This document shows, piece after piece, positions 21,181-32,959 of a stretch of DNA of 64,000 nucleotides. The stretch lies in the NCBI RefSeq assembly GCF_019175285.1, contig NC_056530.1:10939645-11003644 (forward strand), in the 5' to 3' direction. The stretch comes from Sceloporus undulatus. Its lineage: Eukaryota > Chordata > Lepidosauria > Squamata > Phrynosomatidae. The notes under the pieces were generated by a model that searched no databases, was not told the origin of the DNA, and saw only the letters and a list, made by a program, of their open reading frames with translations. How positions within the stretch are numbered: position 1 is the first letter of the stretch; every line of letters begins with the position of its first letter. The position numbers and the translations under genes are program-made.

Positions 21181-22852
21181 AACAACAACTGGAATGGCCT
21201 AAGATGGCCAGTGGGATGATATTACAGTCTCTGCTCCTTGTGCCGAACAAGGTCACAGTCAAAATATCACTGTAGTTTTATAGAGTAACACAGTTAAAAA
21301 ACCTAGGAAAAAGTGGACATTAAAATAGGATTAAGCTAGTCACTGCATTGAAACACTTCACATCTCTAGGGAAAAGAATAAAATGCAATAAAGATCACAT
21401 AGCAATTTAGAACAGTTCTGTTTTAAACAATATAGTACCCCCTCTCCTGTTCTTTGAAAACTTTTTGTATTAAAAGGGGTTGAAACTCTCTGCGAAGGGA
21501 GTTTCAAAATCTAAGGCAGCCACCAAGAAGGGTTTGTACTCACGGTTCCCTTGAGCATACTGATACCTCCTCCTTGTTTCTCAGTGTTTTGGCTACCATT
21601 CTGCTGGCACATGGCCACTGAGCTTGGAATGCAAGGGAGTGATGTTTTCATCCTGTCATCCCATCGCTCTTGGCATCTATGGCAGCCCAAAGTAATAGCT
21701 GCCATAAAGACAATAACATAACAGAAAGGAGAGAAAAGCAAACAGGCTATCAAGGTGCTGGTTTGTTTGACCTCCCAAACTCTAGTTGCTTGACCTATAC
21801 CGCTCTCCATGGCCGGAGATGTGAAGGACTACCTGTTCTCCTAGGAACTTGTGAAGGTCGGCATCTGAAATCCACACCTCCAATATCTTCACTTTCAGGA
21901 AGGGGGAAGCTCCAGGGCTGTCATACCTTGACTCATTGGAGAAAAACAAAAGGTAGTAGAAAGAGAGGAAGACTGTATGCCAAATGGATAGACTCAACCA
22001 GGGAAGCCATGGGCATGAATCGGCAGAACCTGAGCAGAGCAGTAGAGGATAGGAAGTCTTGGAGATATCTCATCCACAGTGAATCCTCCCTGGGCTGTAG
22101 TCCCAACTTTACAAAAAGCTACTCAATGTACTGAATCTGTTTTAGAGACAGGGTTGACTACTTTCTATAGATCTCTTGAAGTCGGCAAACATTCAGAGTG
22201 GAATCTGAAAAGGGAACTGCATCCTATCCCCACTGCAAACATTTCTAGAACTAGAGGAGGAAAATTAAGGCTGCCAGTTCTTTCCTTCTATCACTCTGGA
22301 GAACTTCAGCAAGGACAGGAGACAGTTTCCGATGCTTGGTCACCACTTTCTTCCTCTTTCTCCTTTTTTCCTCAGTCATTTAATGGCCATAGCAGTACCC
22401 TGTGGCTCTTGGCAATTGCAGGGGGACAAGATATGTGGCTGCGCATGCAGAGTGGTTATGCTCCACTTGTTCCCTCAAGCATCTTGGTCAATATCTGTTG
22501 GCCTACTGGACTGTCAAAATCACTTGATGCAATTCAAAACATCAGGTTGATGCATCTGTTTGTGTGTGTGTTGATACAAGGATTGTAAAACATCTGATCC
22601 TTCTGAATGAAGGTAGGCCATTTTTGGTTCTTCTGGATCTTCATTGGCAAATCCAAATGTATCTAGAAGTAACATTTTGGTCGACTGGGCATAACTTCTG
22701 ATCTTTTTTGACCAATTTCAGGAAGAGCTGGAACAGTATTTATAGCCCAAACTGCATCCACACAACACAAATTTGGATGTTTTCTCAGCCAGAACCCCCT
22801 GCACAAGCCCACACAGATTATTTGCAGCTTGCTGACCACACAGTTGCCACCT
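21181..22852. other. Unassigned non-coding sequence
   Basis: No supported gene or repeat. The frame at 22079-22588 (169 codons) lacks recognisable motifs and overlaps others. Confidence 0.45.
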
Positions 22853-22972
22853 CGTCTCTGGATGTTGCTGGACTGCAACTCCCATCTGCCTTAGCCGTGA
22901 TAGCTAATGGTAAGGGATGGTAGGCATTGCAGTTCGACAACTTGAAGGCTAGAGATGGCCCACACGTGGTGT
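22853..22972. repeat. Short palindromic repeat
   Basis: TCTGGATGTTGCTGGACTGC, AACTCCCATCTGCC, then inverse GGTAGGCATTGCAGTTCGAC and AACTTGAAGG. Same family as 3091. Confidence 0.65.
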
Positions 22973-24662
22973 AAATGCACAGACACATGGATCCATGAAT
23001 CTTACTTTGGAAGAAAGGAGGAATATAAATCCAATAAATAAATAAATCCACAGTATCGAACTCCTGTCTCTAGTTTGGATTTTTCTGTTCAAAAAGCAAC
23101 TCAGAAAGGAAGTTATTCTTTCACACCATCAGAAACACTTGGGGGAAAAGGCCTGCGGATCATTGTTAGTCCAGGTTTCTTCTCTTCAGAGTTTCTTGAA
23201 CCAAAGAATCGTAAAGGTGACCACCAACCTGATCAAGAATGGGAGGACATTAATTAGAAGTGGAAGCGAGCAGAAAGGAGTCCCTGAATTATTAAAGGCT
23301 CTTGACTCACCAACGTGGAAAGGAACCCCTAAATAATTCAGGGGGCTTGACTCACTATCTCCACAGAGCATCATGTGAGATTTCGGTGCTGAAGCAGGAA
23401 AACCTAGCAAGGTCCAAGTTCCTTCCACTCCTGACTACAGTCAAGGCAAAGCAGTATGAGTGTACAGAGATGCCATGTGTTTTCAAAGCACTGGAAGCAA
23501 TTATTTTATCGTTCTTAATAACTGTAGCAATGTCCTAACAGATGTAGAATTCTTGGCTTCGGTTCCAATAAACACTGCTGCCACAAAGGCTGAATTATGT
23601 CTGAAAGTGACTGTGTGCAGTTAAAACAAATGGATTAAATGCCTCCATTTCTGAAGAAGCCACATTCAGGGCAATGTCTCCTACCATGGAACCATGATTT
23701 CAGGACCTCTGGAGGCATAACCACATGCGGTCTGAGCATGGGAGAGTGCCCCTTTCGTCTCATACTTTCTTGACATTTCAGTTTGAATAAAATTATAAGC
23801 AATGGTTTTATCATTTCCATGACAGTGATGGTGGCTAATGTCTTCCATGTCACTGGAAGAACCTACCCAAGGTGCGGACACTTTGGACAGCTCCTGAAAA
23901 ATTCAGAATGAAACCCAAAGCAGATTCACCTCTCCACTGACCTAGAAGCCAGCAGTCATCCATATCTCATCATTGGATATTCAAAAGATAGGAATTTGCC
24001 CTACGTCTATGATGAAGTGAAGTTCGTTTCATTTATGGATCTTGTTTATTTGGTGACTGCATCTTATGATGAATGTGTGAAGGATATTGCACAGATCAAA
24101 CTCCAGAGAGAACTGTCCCCTCGAGCCAACTCAGACGCAGCGGTTCATGATGGATCCTTCTTCACTTTCAAGGCTGAAACTAGCACTCCAAATTGAACCT
24201 AGCAATGCATAGATGCATAACGAAGCAAATATAGAAAGATTGGAATAATGTGTCTTGATCTTTGGGGCTCAGGCTGCATTTTGTAAGGTGGAACATCTTC
24301 TAAATTGGATAAGAAACGGGATGCTCTTTAAAGGAAGCACAGCAGAGGATGAAAGTTATTGAGCAAACATCAGTGGCTTCCAATACCCTGGGATTTGGTG
24401 TCTGTGTAAAGAAATCTGTCAGCTCCACGGAACAGTCCCTGAATCAACAATCTTGGGTATCCCCAGTTTATGTTTTATCCCAAGTAAATAAGAAGCCCCA
24501 AGAAGATAGCTTCGAAATGCCATTTTGCAGACTTGCAATGAAAGGAGATCAAAATGATATCTCCGGCAGGGAAATGTCACACGGCTAAACAAAATACTCT
24601 GGTCCATAGTTTTTTTGTATTGTTTCATAGGTCGGAGGCAGAAGATGAAAAAACCCATCAGA
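22973..24662. other. Mostly unassigned; LINE tail at the start
   Basis: At 23005-23048, GGAGGAATATAAATCCAATA followed by AATAAATAAA looks like a LINE 3' tail. At 23273-23350 the unit GGCTCTTGACTCAC / GGGCTTGACTCAC is duplicated, beside paired CCCTGAATTATT and AATAATTCAGGG. The rest is unassigned. Confidence 0.4.
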
Positions 24663-24790
24663 AAAAATAATAACGGCCTAAATCCTACAGTAGAGCTCTT
24701 GGATCAGTTGGATTCACCCATGTATTGACTGATCATTCAATAATGGATTCAATGGGTCTCTTTCGCTGGGATTAACAAAGAGGATTCCAG
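24663..24790. repeat. Palindromic repeat (GCCTAAATCCTAC type)
   Basis: GGCCTAAATCCTACAGTAGA, CAGTTGGATTCACCCATG, then ATGGATTCAATGGGTCTCTT and GGATTCCAGCC. The best-preserved fold-back member of the 6605 family. Confidence 0.55.
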
Positions 24791-24830
24791 CCAGTGAATG
24801 GGAAAAGGATACAACTTAACTAGGTTTATC

Positions 24831-25393
24831 ATGGCAGGTTACAGACCGCCCATTTGGGGCAGCCTGCACCCACCCCTTTCCCTGCTGTATTGGGGCCTCA
24901 GCTGCCAGACCGGCAGCCTCCGGGGCCCTGATCCACCACTTTCCAGGCTGCGGGGAAGCGGCAAAAAGTCGCTTCCCTGTGGCCTGGAAAGGGGTGTCCT
25001 TGGGGCTTCAAGCCCCAAGGACACCCGGCGACGGCGGGGAGGAGGAGAAAGGGGTCGCTTGGCCCCTTTCTCCTCTGTGTCGCTGCGAGCAGCCATGTAA
25101 AGGCTGCGCCCAGCGACACAAACCCCAGAAGGAGCCCGTTTTGAGGCTCCTTCTTGCAACCCCGGAAAGGGTGCTCTAGGTGCCCTCACGCGGCGTAAAA
25201 CGTCACACCTCCGCACCGCCTCATTGGAGGCGGCGTGGTCGTGGCGTCGTAATGGCGGCGGCCATGTGGAACGGCCGCCGCCATTTGTATGGACTGGGTC
25301 CGTATTAGGGCTAGGGGCATCAGGAAGTGATGCCCCTTTCTACCCTAAACGGACCCAGTCCGTATTTTCAGCCCGTCTGTAATGGGCCCATAG
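24831..25393. mobile_element. CpG-rich serial-hairpin element (PIF/Harbinger-like ends)
   Basis: Left end ATGGCAGGTTACAGACCGCC; inverted right end ATGGGCCCATTACAGACGGG. Interior stems include GGGTGTCCTTGGGGCTT (24992-25008) with AAGCCCCAAGGACACCC (25010-25026) around one base; GAGGAGAAAGGGG with CCCCTTTCTCCTC; AGAAGGAGCC with GGCTCCTTCT; AATGGCGGCGGCC (25251-25263) with 25273-25285; and a nested cruciform at 25288-25364 (outer GGACTGGGTCCGT, inner AGGGGCATCA). The ATGGCGGCGGCC module matches the one at 10852. Non-coding. Confidence 0.6.
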
Positions 25394-25600
25394 AAGAAAT
25401 GGAAGAAGGTTTAATGTTTCTGTTTCTTTTCTCTGCAGAAAAATAAGTAAATACGCATCTTTTCGATTGGTGGTGGGAGGCCCTGAGGCTTTTCCTTGCC
25501 TCTGTGAGCACTTTTACACTGTCTTGGGAAACCTTCTGGTATCATTGATCTGTAATAGAGACTTCTTATTTCACGATAGGTCTGGATTTCTTCCATTATA

Positions 25601-25666
25601 TCTCTAATCTCTATCTCTATCTCTATTTTCCGATCGCTAATCAGTTCTATCGCTACCATCTCTATC

Positions 25667-25701
<35 letters not shown>

Positions 25702-25702
25702 C
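25601..25702. repeat. (TATC)n microsatellite, impure then pure
   Basis: CTCTAT-type units, a short unique spacer, then nine or more TATC units to 25700. Confidence 0.9.
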
Positions 25703-26036
25703 CACCTTGAAGTGTAGTCAATTCTCAGAAGGGTATAATGTTGGGACAACTGAGTATACCCTTTCCAGCCACAAGGAGTCTCTCTAGCACCATCAAAATA
25801 TCCGTTCTGATTCAGGTTAGGAGGTTTCTTTAAAATCTCCTTTCCCTGCATGTGGATTTGAAAAATAAATAAATCTTTTGTCTCAGGACAAGAGGACCAT
25901 TTCCTAAGAGGGAGCCATGCTTTTTCTCCACTTCTTTTTTGGGGTGCATAACTAGGGGTGGATTTATGGAAGGAGGAGAAGAAGACTCCTAGGAAGACTT
26001 TAGCCCTCTAGTGGGAGTGAAGAAAGGAACTGAATG
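25703..26036. other. Unassigned non-coding sequence
   Basis: Nothing recognised. Confidence 0.5.
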
Positions 26037-26142
26037 TCCCTCCAGATGTTGAGCTACAACCTTCAGCATTCTTCACTATTGTTTCCGTTGGCTAGGGCTG
26101 CTGGGAGTTGCAGTCTGACATTCTTTCAAGCGTTGTATGATT
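26037..26142. repeat. Short palindromic repeat
   Basis: CCCTCCAGATGTTGAGCTAC, CTTCAGCATTCTTCACTATT, then GGGCTGCTGGGAGTTGCAGT with CTGACATTC. Same family as 3091. Confidence 0.65.
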
Positions 26143-26164
26143 CCCACTGCTGTCCCCAGTCCAA

Positions 26165-26392
26165 TTCTTAGTCCCTTAGTTAGAGCAGGCCCATTGAATG
26201 CATGAGATGTATCCATGTGCCAATTCATCACAGTAGTTGATCCAAGGGTCTACACTAACTGGGACTAACTGAATGTAGGCCTAAGGACAGGATGGGAATC
26301 CTGCAGCCCAGCATTCTTCATCATTGGCAATTGGCTAGAATTGTTGGGATTTGCAGTCCAAGATCATCTAAAAAGCTGTGTAGCACCCATCA
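26165..26392. repeat. AACTAGAGTAGA-type repeat followed by a short palindromic repeat
   Basis: 26165-26285 contains TTAGTCCCTTAGTTAGAGCA, GGCCCATTGAATGCATGAG and ACTAACTGGGACTAACTGAA (6605 family). 26291-26392 contains GGGAATCCTGCAGCCCAGCA and TTGTTGGGATTTGCAGTCCA (3091 family). Confidence 0.5.
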
Positions 26393-26425
26393 CACCTTAA
26401 TATTTATACCACTGGACTCTCTGGC

Positions 26426-26624
26426 TGCTGCCACACTGCAAAATTAATGTAGTTTGACACCGCTTTAACTACCATAGCTCAATACTAAGGAATTCTGGGA
26501 TGTGTAGTTGGTTGTGGCACCAGAAAGCTTTTGGATAGAGAAAGCTAAATATCTCACAAAACTACAAATGCCAGAATTCCATTGAGCCATGGTAGTTAAA
26601 GTGGTATCAAACTACATTCATTCT
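26426..26624. mobile_element. Palindromic MITE, AATTAATG subfamily
   Basis: CACACTGCAAAATTAATGTA at the left; arms GACACCGCTTTAACTACCAT and ATGGTAGTTAAAGTGGTATC pair, as do CAATACTAAGGAATTCTGGG and CCAGAATTCCATTGAG. The outer right end is worn. Confidence 0.7.
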
Positions 26625-27407
26625 ATGAAACCATCCATAATTCTCATCTATCCCATTTCCAAATTACAGTGCATTTGGCGGTTTGTTTGTTTTGCAATAA
26701 TCCACATGGAAAATGTTTTAAAATGCATATTCTCTCAAAATTATACATTTGGTTTAGTGCTGCAGATGTGCAGTTGTTTCATCTTTGTTTGCTGAACAAA
26801 AATGGAACACACACACATACACACAATTTTTCTGGGCTCTCTCAGATGCAAATTCATCCATGTGCAGGGCTGCTTTTCATGCATTTCTGTAAGTGCTCAA
26901 GATTTTAACTGCTGTCTGGTTGCATGGACTATTAATAAGCAGAAGCACCGCATGGGTTGCTCGCATCTTTATGAGGAATCAGCTTGCTGTATGTGTTTGC
27001 TTTTTTCTGCTTGCTATAATGCATTTGCTTGGTTCCATAAAAGAAACAGCTACTAGAGACAGTTTTGTGCAAACTCCACATCTTTGATGCATCACTTGTC
27101 ATGATAGAGGTGAGATCTCTCATAAAAACTGGGGTACCTTTAAGAGGACCCTTAGCCAGCATAACCATGCTGGCCAGGGAGTTATGAAAGCTGTATGTAG
27201 TCCATGAAAGAAACTTTCCAAACCCTTTGCTTTCCCCAACCCTCTCCATATGAGGCAATTCCTACTGTTGTTCTTTGTCTACAAATCATTACTAATACAA
27301 GGCAGGGCTATCTGTTCAGTGTTCCAGGTGAGAAGGAGCTTTTCCCATGTTCTGCAACCGCCTGTGTTAACTTTTTCTGGGACTAAGCTCTATGTCCTAG
27401 GTGAAAA

Positions 27408-27766
27408 TTCCCACTTACAAATAAATCGGTGTGTGATCCGAATCGATGGATCAATTCAACATCGGGGCGTGGTTCCCAATATATTTGCCCCGATCGCATT
27501 TTATGTCATGTTCTAGCATCAAAACAACCCACTTGTGGTTCACATTCACGAATCAACTGATTCAAAACGATTCTGATCTGCTTGTGGTTCACACTTGCGC
27601 CGAATCAATTTGGTTGAATAGACGCAGAAAAAAATCAGCGTCAAAAAGACGCGGATTAAATGGGTCTAGTGCATGGTCCCTCTCAGCGATTCGGTTTAAG
27701 AGGGATCCAGGGTTGTTTGAACTGGTTTGAATTGCAATCCGGTTTAAAAAGTAGTGGGAATGAGGC
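27408..27766. mobile_element. Candidate non-autonomous DNA element, CpG-bearing
   Basis: Left end ATTCCCACTTACAAATAAAT with CGG; inverted right end ATTCCCACTACTTTTTAAAC with CGG. The interior repeats TTGTGGTTCACA (27531 and 27581), has AATCGATGGATCAATTC and GAATCAACTGATTC, and is CpG-rich against a CpG-poor background. No coding content. Confidence 0.5.
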
Positions 27767-29271
27767 CCTAGATACAAATATTTAACCACCAGATCACTAG
27801 GTCTCTTTTCTCTCCATGCAAGTTTTCCAAATGGAGAGCCAAAGTCCTTGTGAAACCAGGTGGAATGGGATTATTATTACTATTAAAACAGCGTGGCAGA
27901 GAATGACCCACTTAGCAGCCACATACTGGCTTGTCAAAGCTTGTTAGTTCCTTAAGTGTGTGTCAAAGGAGGAGGTAGTGGAGGTTTGTAAAAAAGGAAC
28001 ACAGCATACACATCCTTAATGCGGTCACCATCTTACCCCTTCCCAACCTGCCCTTCTGCTTTTAGTGGCTAAAGCCGGAAGAGCAGGATGGGTGGGAGGA
28101 GATGGTGGCAACCTTAATTCAAGTTTAATACATAGTGTGCACCTTTGCTATTTTTTGTTGGCAACCTGAAAAATCAGGCGAAAAATAAGCAAAGATAGTG
28201 AAATCTGCAAAAAGGTTTGCTTCGTTCCCATCCTATTGTCTTCCCTCTTCAGGCCTGGAGTATGTTTCAAACGAATCCAAAGTAAATGTAACCCCTCTTT
28301 CCACTAAACCTCACATTTATTACAAAATCTTCCTTTGCAAACTGCAACAGCAGCTATTTCACCAGTGCAGAGAATGCAGAGTTTGCTGTTGATGCCCAGC
28401 AATAATTGACTCCAATATATGGCTATCATCATTATCATTATCATTTTATTCTTATTCATTTGGTACCCGACTTCAATATATGCAGCATTCATCCCTGTTG
28501 TTATTGTTAGCGATTGCCTCCAATTTAGTTGCATTGTTATTGCACTGTGATTTGTAGTTGTACTTTTTTCGTGTCGTGTATTAATGTTTTCAAAAAGACA
28601 TTGGCATCTGATGTCTGCTAATATTTGCTCATTGATATTTGAGAATTACTTGGTGGCATATATGCACTCGTATTCAGACGCTGACACTTATTGCTGGCAC
28701 TTTTGACAGTATTGACAATTGGCAGCATTAAGCTTGTAACGTTTCCTTCATGAGATTCCATATTTTACTTGGGTAGGTGAGTCATAATTGACTTTTCCTG
28801 TTCAACGGCGTGGATGAAGGAATAAACCTCTCCAAACATAATATTTAAGTCGGCGTTATCCAATCATTTCCAATCGGTAATTTATAGCGATCGGATAGCC
28901 AATATTGAACATCGAGACGTATTCAACGGAGGTTGCTAGGGAAACCACCGGTTTTAGAAATGCACAGAAGTCTAATCTCATCTAATGCTGTCTTGCATGG
29001 CTGCCTTCTGAGCTAAAGCATCCAGATCTTATCAGGTTTAGTTCTCCTTCTTCTGGCTCTTAGTGGTTCTTAAATGTTGTGCTAGGAGGGAGCAGGATTT
29101 CAGAAATAAAAGGGCTCAGAAATGAACTTCCTCCGTTTGTGTGTCACACATTACACATTTTACCTAAAACCCCTTCTGAGATTCAGATCCAGCTTACAAT
29201 TATTCACTGATCTATTTGATTTCTACCCATCCCTTCCTCCTAAGAGTTCAGGGTGGTTAGGAAGAGTCTCA
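27767..29271. other. Mostly unassigned; CpG cluster at 28805-28960
   Basis: The only notable feature is a CpG cluster with three CCAAT/CCAAT-like words and an RFX X-box-like site (GGTTGCTAGGGAAACC, 28931-28946). Confidence 0.4.
28931..28946. promoter_or_regulatory. RFX X-box-like motif
   Basis: GGTTGCTAGGGAAACC is near-palindromic and close to the RFX consensus GTTGCCATGGCAAC, with mismatches in the right half. No transcript start is supported nearby. Confidence 0.3.
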
Positions 29272-29494
29272 GGGTGCATTGATACTGTAGAAATAATGCA
29301 ATTTGACATCACTTTAGGTTCTGCAGCTCCATCCTATAGAATCTTGGGATTTGTAATTTTATGAAGTCTTTCGCCTTCATGGGAAAAGTGTGCTGGAGCC
29401 TCACCAAAACTACAGATCCCAGGATTCTGTAGGATGGGGCCACAGGAGTCAAAGTGGTGTCAAACTGCATTCTTTATACAGTGTAGATGTACTC
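29272..29494. mobile_element. Palindromic MITE, GATGCACCC family
   Basis: GGGTGCATTGATACTGTAGA at the left, TATACAGTGTAGATGTACTC at the right; arms TTTGACATCACTTTAGG and CAAAGTGGTGTCAAACTGCA. Confidence 0.75.
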
Positions 29495-29509
29495 TCCGTC
29501 TCAGTCTGA

Positions 29510-29950
29510 TTTACTGTGTACATTCATGTATAAGTCTAGAAATTTTAGTCCAAAAATTGACCCCATAAAACCTGGGTTGACTTATCCATGGGTCAATGTA
29601 AGTACTGTATTTTAACACCCACAGACACACACACACATATATAAAGGGAGCCATTCCCTTTCTCTCAGTAGAGTGCTAAAAGGTGAGGGCTTAGTCCATC
29701 CTGGGAGCACCAAAAAGAAGCATGGATCCCCTCTTCTCTCTCATCCATCCAGCCTTTAGGATGAGGACAAACAGTTATGCCTGCCAGAATTTCTTTGGCA
29801 TCGCTTTCCTTTCCATCATCCTTTCCATCCTTTGTTACATGTCCCTAAGTTTTACCTTTGACTTATTCATAGGTCATACCCAATTTCATAATTTTGGCCC
29901 CAAAACTTGTCCTCAACTTACACATGAGGTCAACTTATAGTTGCATATAT
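29510..29950. mobile_element. Tigger/pogo-like non-autonomous element (tentative)
   Basis: Left part TTCATGTATAAGTCTAGAAA and GGTTGACTTATCCATGGGTC; right part TTGACTTATTCATAGGTCAT, CCTCAACTTACACATGAGGT and CAACTTATAG. This TATAAGTCGACCT-type layout is one I associate with Tigger-like elements. Ends are not sharply defined. Confidence 0.4.
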
Positions 29951-30816
29951 TTATATCATAGGAGGGCAGAGTGAGACTCTGGGGTAGTTTCCAGCCCCGA
30001 GCCTCCATTTGTTACTATCAGACTCCAAACTGCCCTTTCCCTATACATTAAGTAAGTAAAAGAGGTGAATTCCCTTTTCTGGAAGTCTTTGGGAGGAGCA
30101 ATTCACCTTTCAGGCTTGCATACTCCTGTATTGTTTAACATAAAATGCCCATATTCACCCCAATATTTTAGCCATCTATCAGCTTCTGGAGGAAAGGAAA
30201 TTTCCACTTTCCACCTCAATGGCCCTTCTCTGATTCATTTAGCCCCAAACAACAGCACCATCCTTCTTGGCATATCAGTCTTCTACTGTTTTGTTCCCCC
30301 AATTTTTCCTTTGCATCCTCCTCCCTGCACTGCAAATTGAATTTGCAACTCCCATTAAGAAATCTTTCAATTTGATTTAAGAACTCGGGAATGCACAGAT
30401 GAACTTTGACTTCATTAAGATCAATTAGTTTGGGGACTTTTTCTTTTGGTGACAAAATTAACATTTGAGTAATGAAGTTGAAACAGTGTTTTTAATTAGA
30501 TCATTAAGCAATCAAACTAATCAAAATGGGACTTTTTATTTTTGGACTTCATTAACTCATTGGGTCAAAGGCTCCATGTGATGGTATCTGACCAATGGCA
30601 AGTTATGGGGCAAGAGAACTAGCCAAAATGGGATATCCACTCATGAGTCAATTGATCTGAGATCATTGGGGGGAAATGTAAGAGACAGAGCTGTTCACAA
30701 AATTGTGCAGCTCACAGCCTAGTTTATAATAATACTAATAATATTACTAATAAAAGGTTTGCTAATGGGTCTGGATCACTGCCTTGTGTCCCTGTACTGG
30801 GAGGAAGGTGGGATAT
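29951..30816. other. Unassigned AT-rich sequence
   Basis: No gene. From about 30765, CCTGTACTGGGAGGAAGGTG followed by GGATATAAATAAA looks like a LINE 3' tail running into the next microsatellite. Confidence 0.45.
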
Positions 30817-30881
30817 AAATAAACACAATAAACATAAACATAAACATAAACATAATAATAATAATAATAATAATAATAATC
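30817..30881. repeat. (AAACAT)n/(AAT)n microsatellite
   Basis: ATAAAC/AAACAT units followed by about 11 AAT units. Confidence 0.9.
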
Positions 30882-32243
30882 GTGCCCAAACTCAGTATGA
30901 TCAGAAAGTTGGAAAAGGTCCAGTGCACCATCTCATTTGACATTCTCCAGAGAGAGGATATGGTCTATCTTAAAGCTTTGCTGGCAGATGTTTGCCCAAC
31001 CTGCTTTCCAAAACCTTTAAGGAACTCAATTTTACCAACACTCACAGTAATATTGCTAAGTTGCTGACATGCTTTTAAAGCTAAACTCTGCATTCAGAAG
31101 GAGAATGCAAGATGCTCCTATCAGTATTGGGGGCTGGCGGCTTCTGTATTGGTGAAGCAATGCATCACTTATGAGTTTAAGCCTTTAATGGAGCTAATGA
31201 AGGTGCTGAACCTATTTTGGGGGCTAGGACTCAGAAACTCACACAGCTCCTTTCAAAACTGACAGTGGATTCACCATCCCACTGGCATGGAAGCCCCTGT
31301 CAGTCACAGGGTTGAGCGTCTACAAGTAGGGGAAATAGAGGGTAGAAACTGAGATCTTGGAGAAGTTACTGTTTTGGACAGCACATTTCTGTGAGACCCG
31401 CTGACTGGTAGAAAGAGGTGGTGGGATACTCAGGGCTCCAGAAAGAGAAAGAGAGACGATCTGGAACCCTCCATTGTATTGCGGGGCAGCTGCTGGCAAT
31501 GGCATGAGCTACTTGTTCTGATCTCAGAGCGAGTGACTTGCGCCACTGCCACTGGTGCCAGGCAGCACAGCAAGATGCATGCGCAAACAGCTACCCCCAT
31601 TGCAATTGAGTACCCAAGATAATGGGGCAAAGTCAGGACATGTTTGGGGCCAGAATACTCCAGGATGCTTCTGCAGTATTCTGACCCATGCGGACCTGAC
31701 TTTGGAGACAATGGGGGTGTCACCGTAGCTAATATATTTTAGCACTGTATAGAAGGAGACACTGATAAACCACTTCTGAATGTCTTTCATCATGAAAACC
31801 TTATGATGAGATGATCCAAAACAAAACATGAGACTGTGCCAGAAGATGAGATTCCCAGGTCAGAAGGCATTTACTGAGCTACTGCGGAAAAGTAGAGGAC
31901 AAGCACAAGTAGCGCTGCGTCTCATGACACAACTGGACTCAAGTTGAAAGGGCCTTCAGCTATTGACCTACTTAGAGGTGAAAGGAAAGTCTGAACCTGC
32001 TCAACCCATATTATAGAAACATGAAATGTGAGACTCATTGAAAAAGATAATGCTTGGTAGGCAGTAGGAAAAGAGGAAGAGTATATTACAGAGGGATTGA
32101 CTTAAGCCACGATCCTGAGTTTGCAAGACCAGTTGATGGCCAGGACTGTTGGACATCTATCATTGATAGAGCCGCCATACGTTGAAGACAATGTGATGAC
32201 AATTAAGACCAACAAAATCTCATGGTAATGCATAGGAAGACAT
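30882..32243. other. Unassigned non-coding sequence
   Basis: Contains CCAGAATACTCCAGGATGCT near 31650, related to words at 34060 and 43185, suggesting worn copies of one element. No gene supported. Confidence 0.4.
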
Positions 32244-32281
32244 AAATAATAATAATAATAATAATCATAATCATAATAATA
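32244..32281. repeat. (AAT)n microsatellite, interrupted
   Basis: AAT units with AATCAT interruptions. Confidence 0.9.
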
Positions 32282-32959
32282 GGAGTAAGGATGGGGGAAA
32301 GGGAGCACAGCTGAATGATATCGCTGAGAAAAGATAGCAATAATGACTAATTAAACAGCCCAATCACTCTAATAATCAGGCTCAGCGTTTGGGGAGGAAA
32401 GCGAGAGAAGCAAGCCAGGAGCTCTTTGAAGCAATTCTGTTTGTTCATTTGCAATTCCGAAGGGATTCGGAGAGGAGGGAGGTGAGAGAGAAGCAATCCT
32501 AAACAGCTGTAATTTAAATTACCATTGTTTGAGGAATGGCTCCAGGGATGAACAAGCAAGTCAGTTTAAAAGCAGGTGAGTTCGCACCCCCCCCCTCCTT
32601 GCTCCTGCCCTCAATTTATTATATGTTATTGGTTCAACACTCTCTGGCACCACTGTGGAGAAGAGGGTTACATTGATTTTCCCCTCTCTTTTTTGGTTGT
32701 TGTTGTTCCAGGAAAAGACAGGCAGGAACACAGGCGCACTCAGGCAGGTACATTGCTGGGGCATTCCATGCAAACATCTCCCATGCACAAGGTAGATGCC
32801 TTGACCCTTACATGGCAGGTGGTGATGGGATGTTTGCAAGGGGGAGCATTTGACATGTGACGGCTGTCACATCCGCAGTGGGTTGCTTTTCTCTGGCAAT
32901 AGCACGCCACTAAGGTGGAATGGAATGGAAATGGCCCATGGTATCGGAGATCTGTCAAA
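32282..32959. other. Unassigned, possibly constrained non-coding sequence
   Basis: 32330-32575 carries homeodomain-type words (GACTAATTAAACAG, GTAATTTAAATTACC) and no repeat signature. 32855-32872 is a small hairpin (TGTGACGG-CTGTCACA). Constraint cannot be tested here. Confidence 0.35.

Noticed and set aside
22079-22588. 169-codon plus-strand frame
   Set aside because: Longest plus-strand frame, but with no domain, no composition bias typical of coding DNA and no splice context.
24839-25216. 125-codon frame and its opposite in the second hairpin element
   Set aside because: Same cause: GC-rich hairpins. No protein-family resemblance.
24831-25393. CpG island promoter
   Set aside because: Ends and stem modules are shared with another element in the window, so the CpG richness belongs to a mobile element. 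No adjacent gene.
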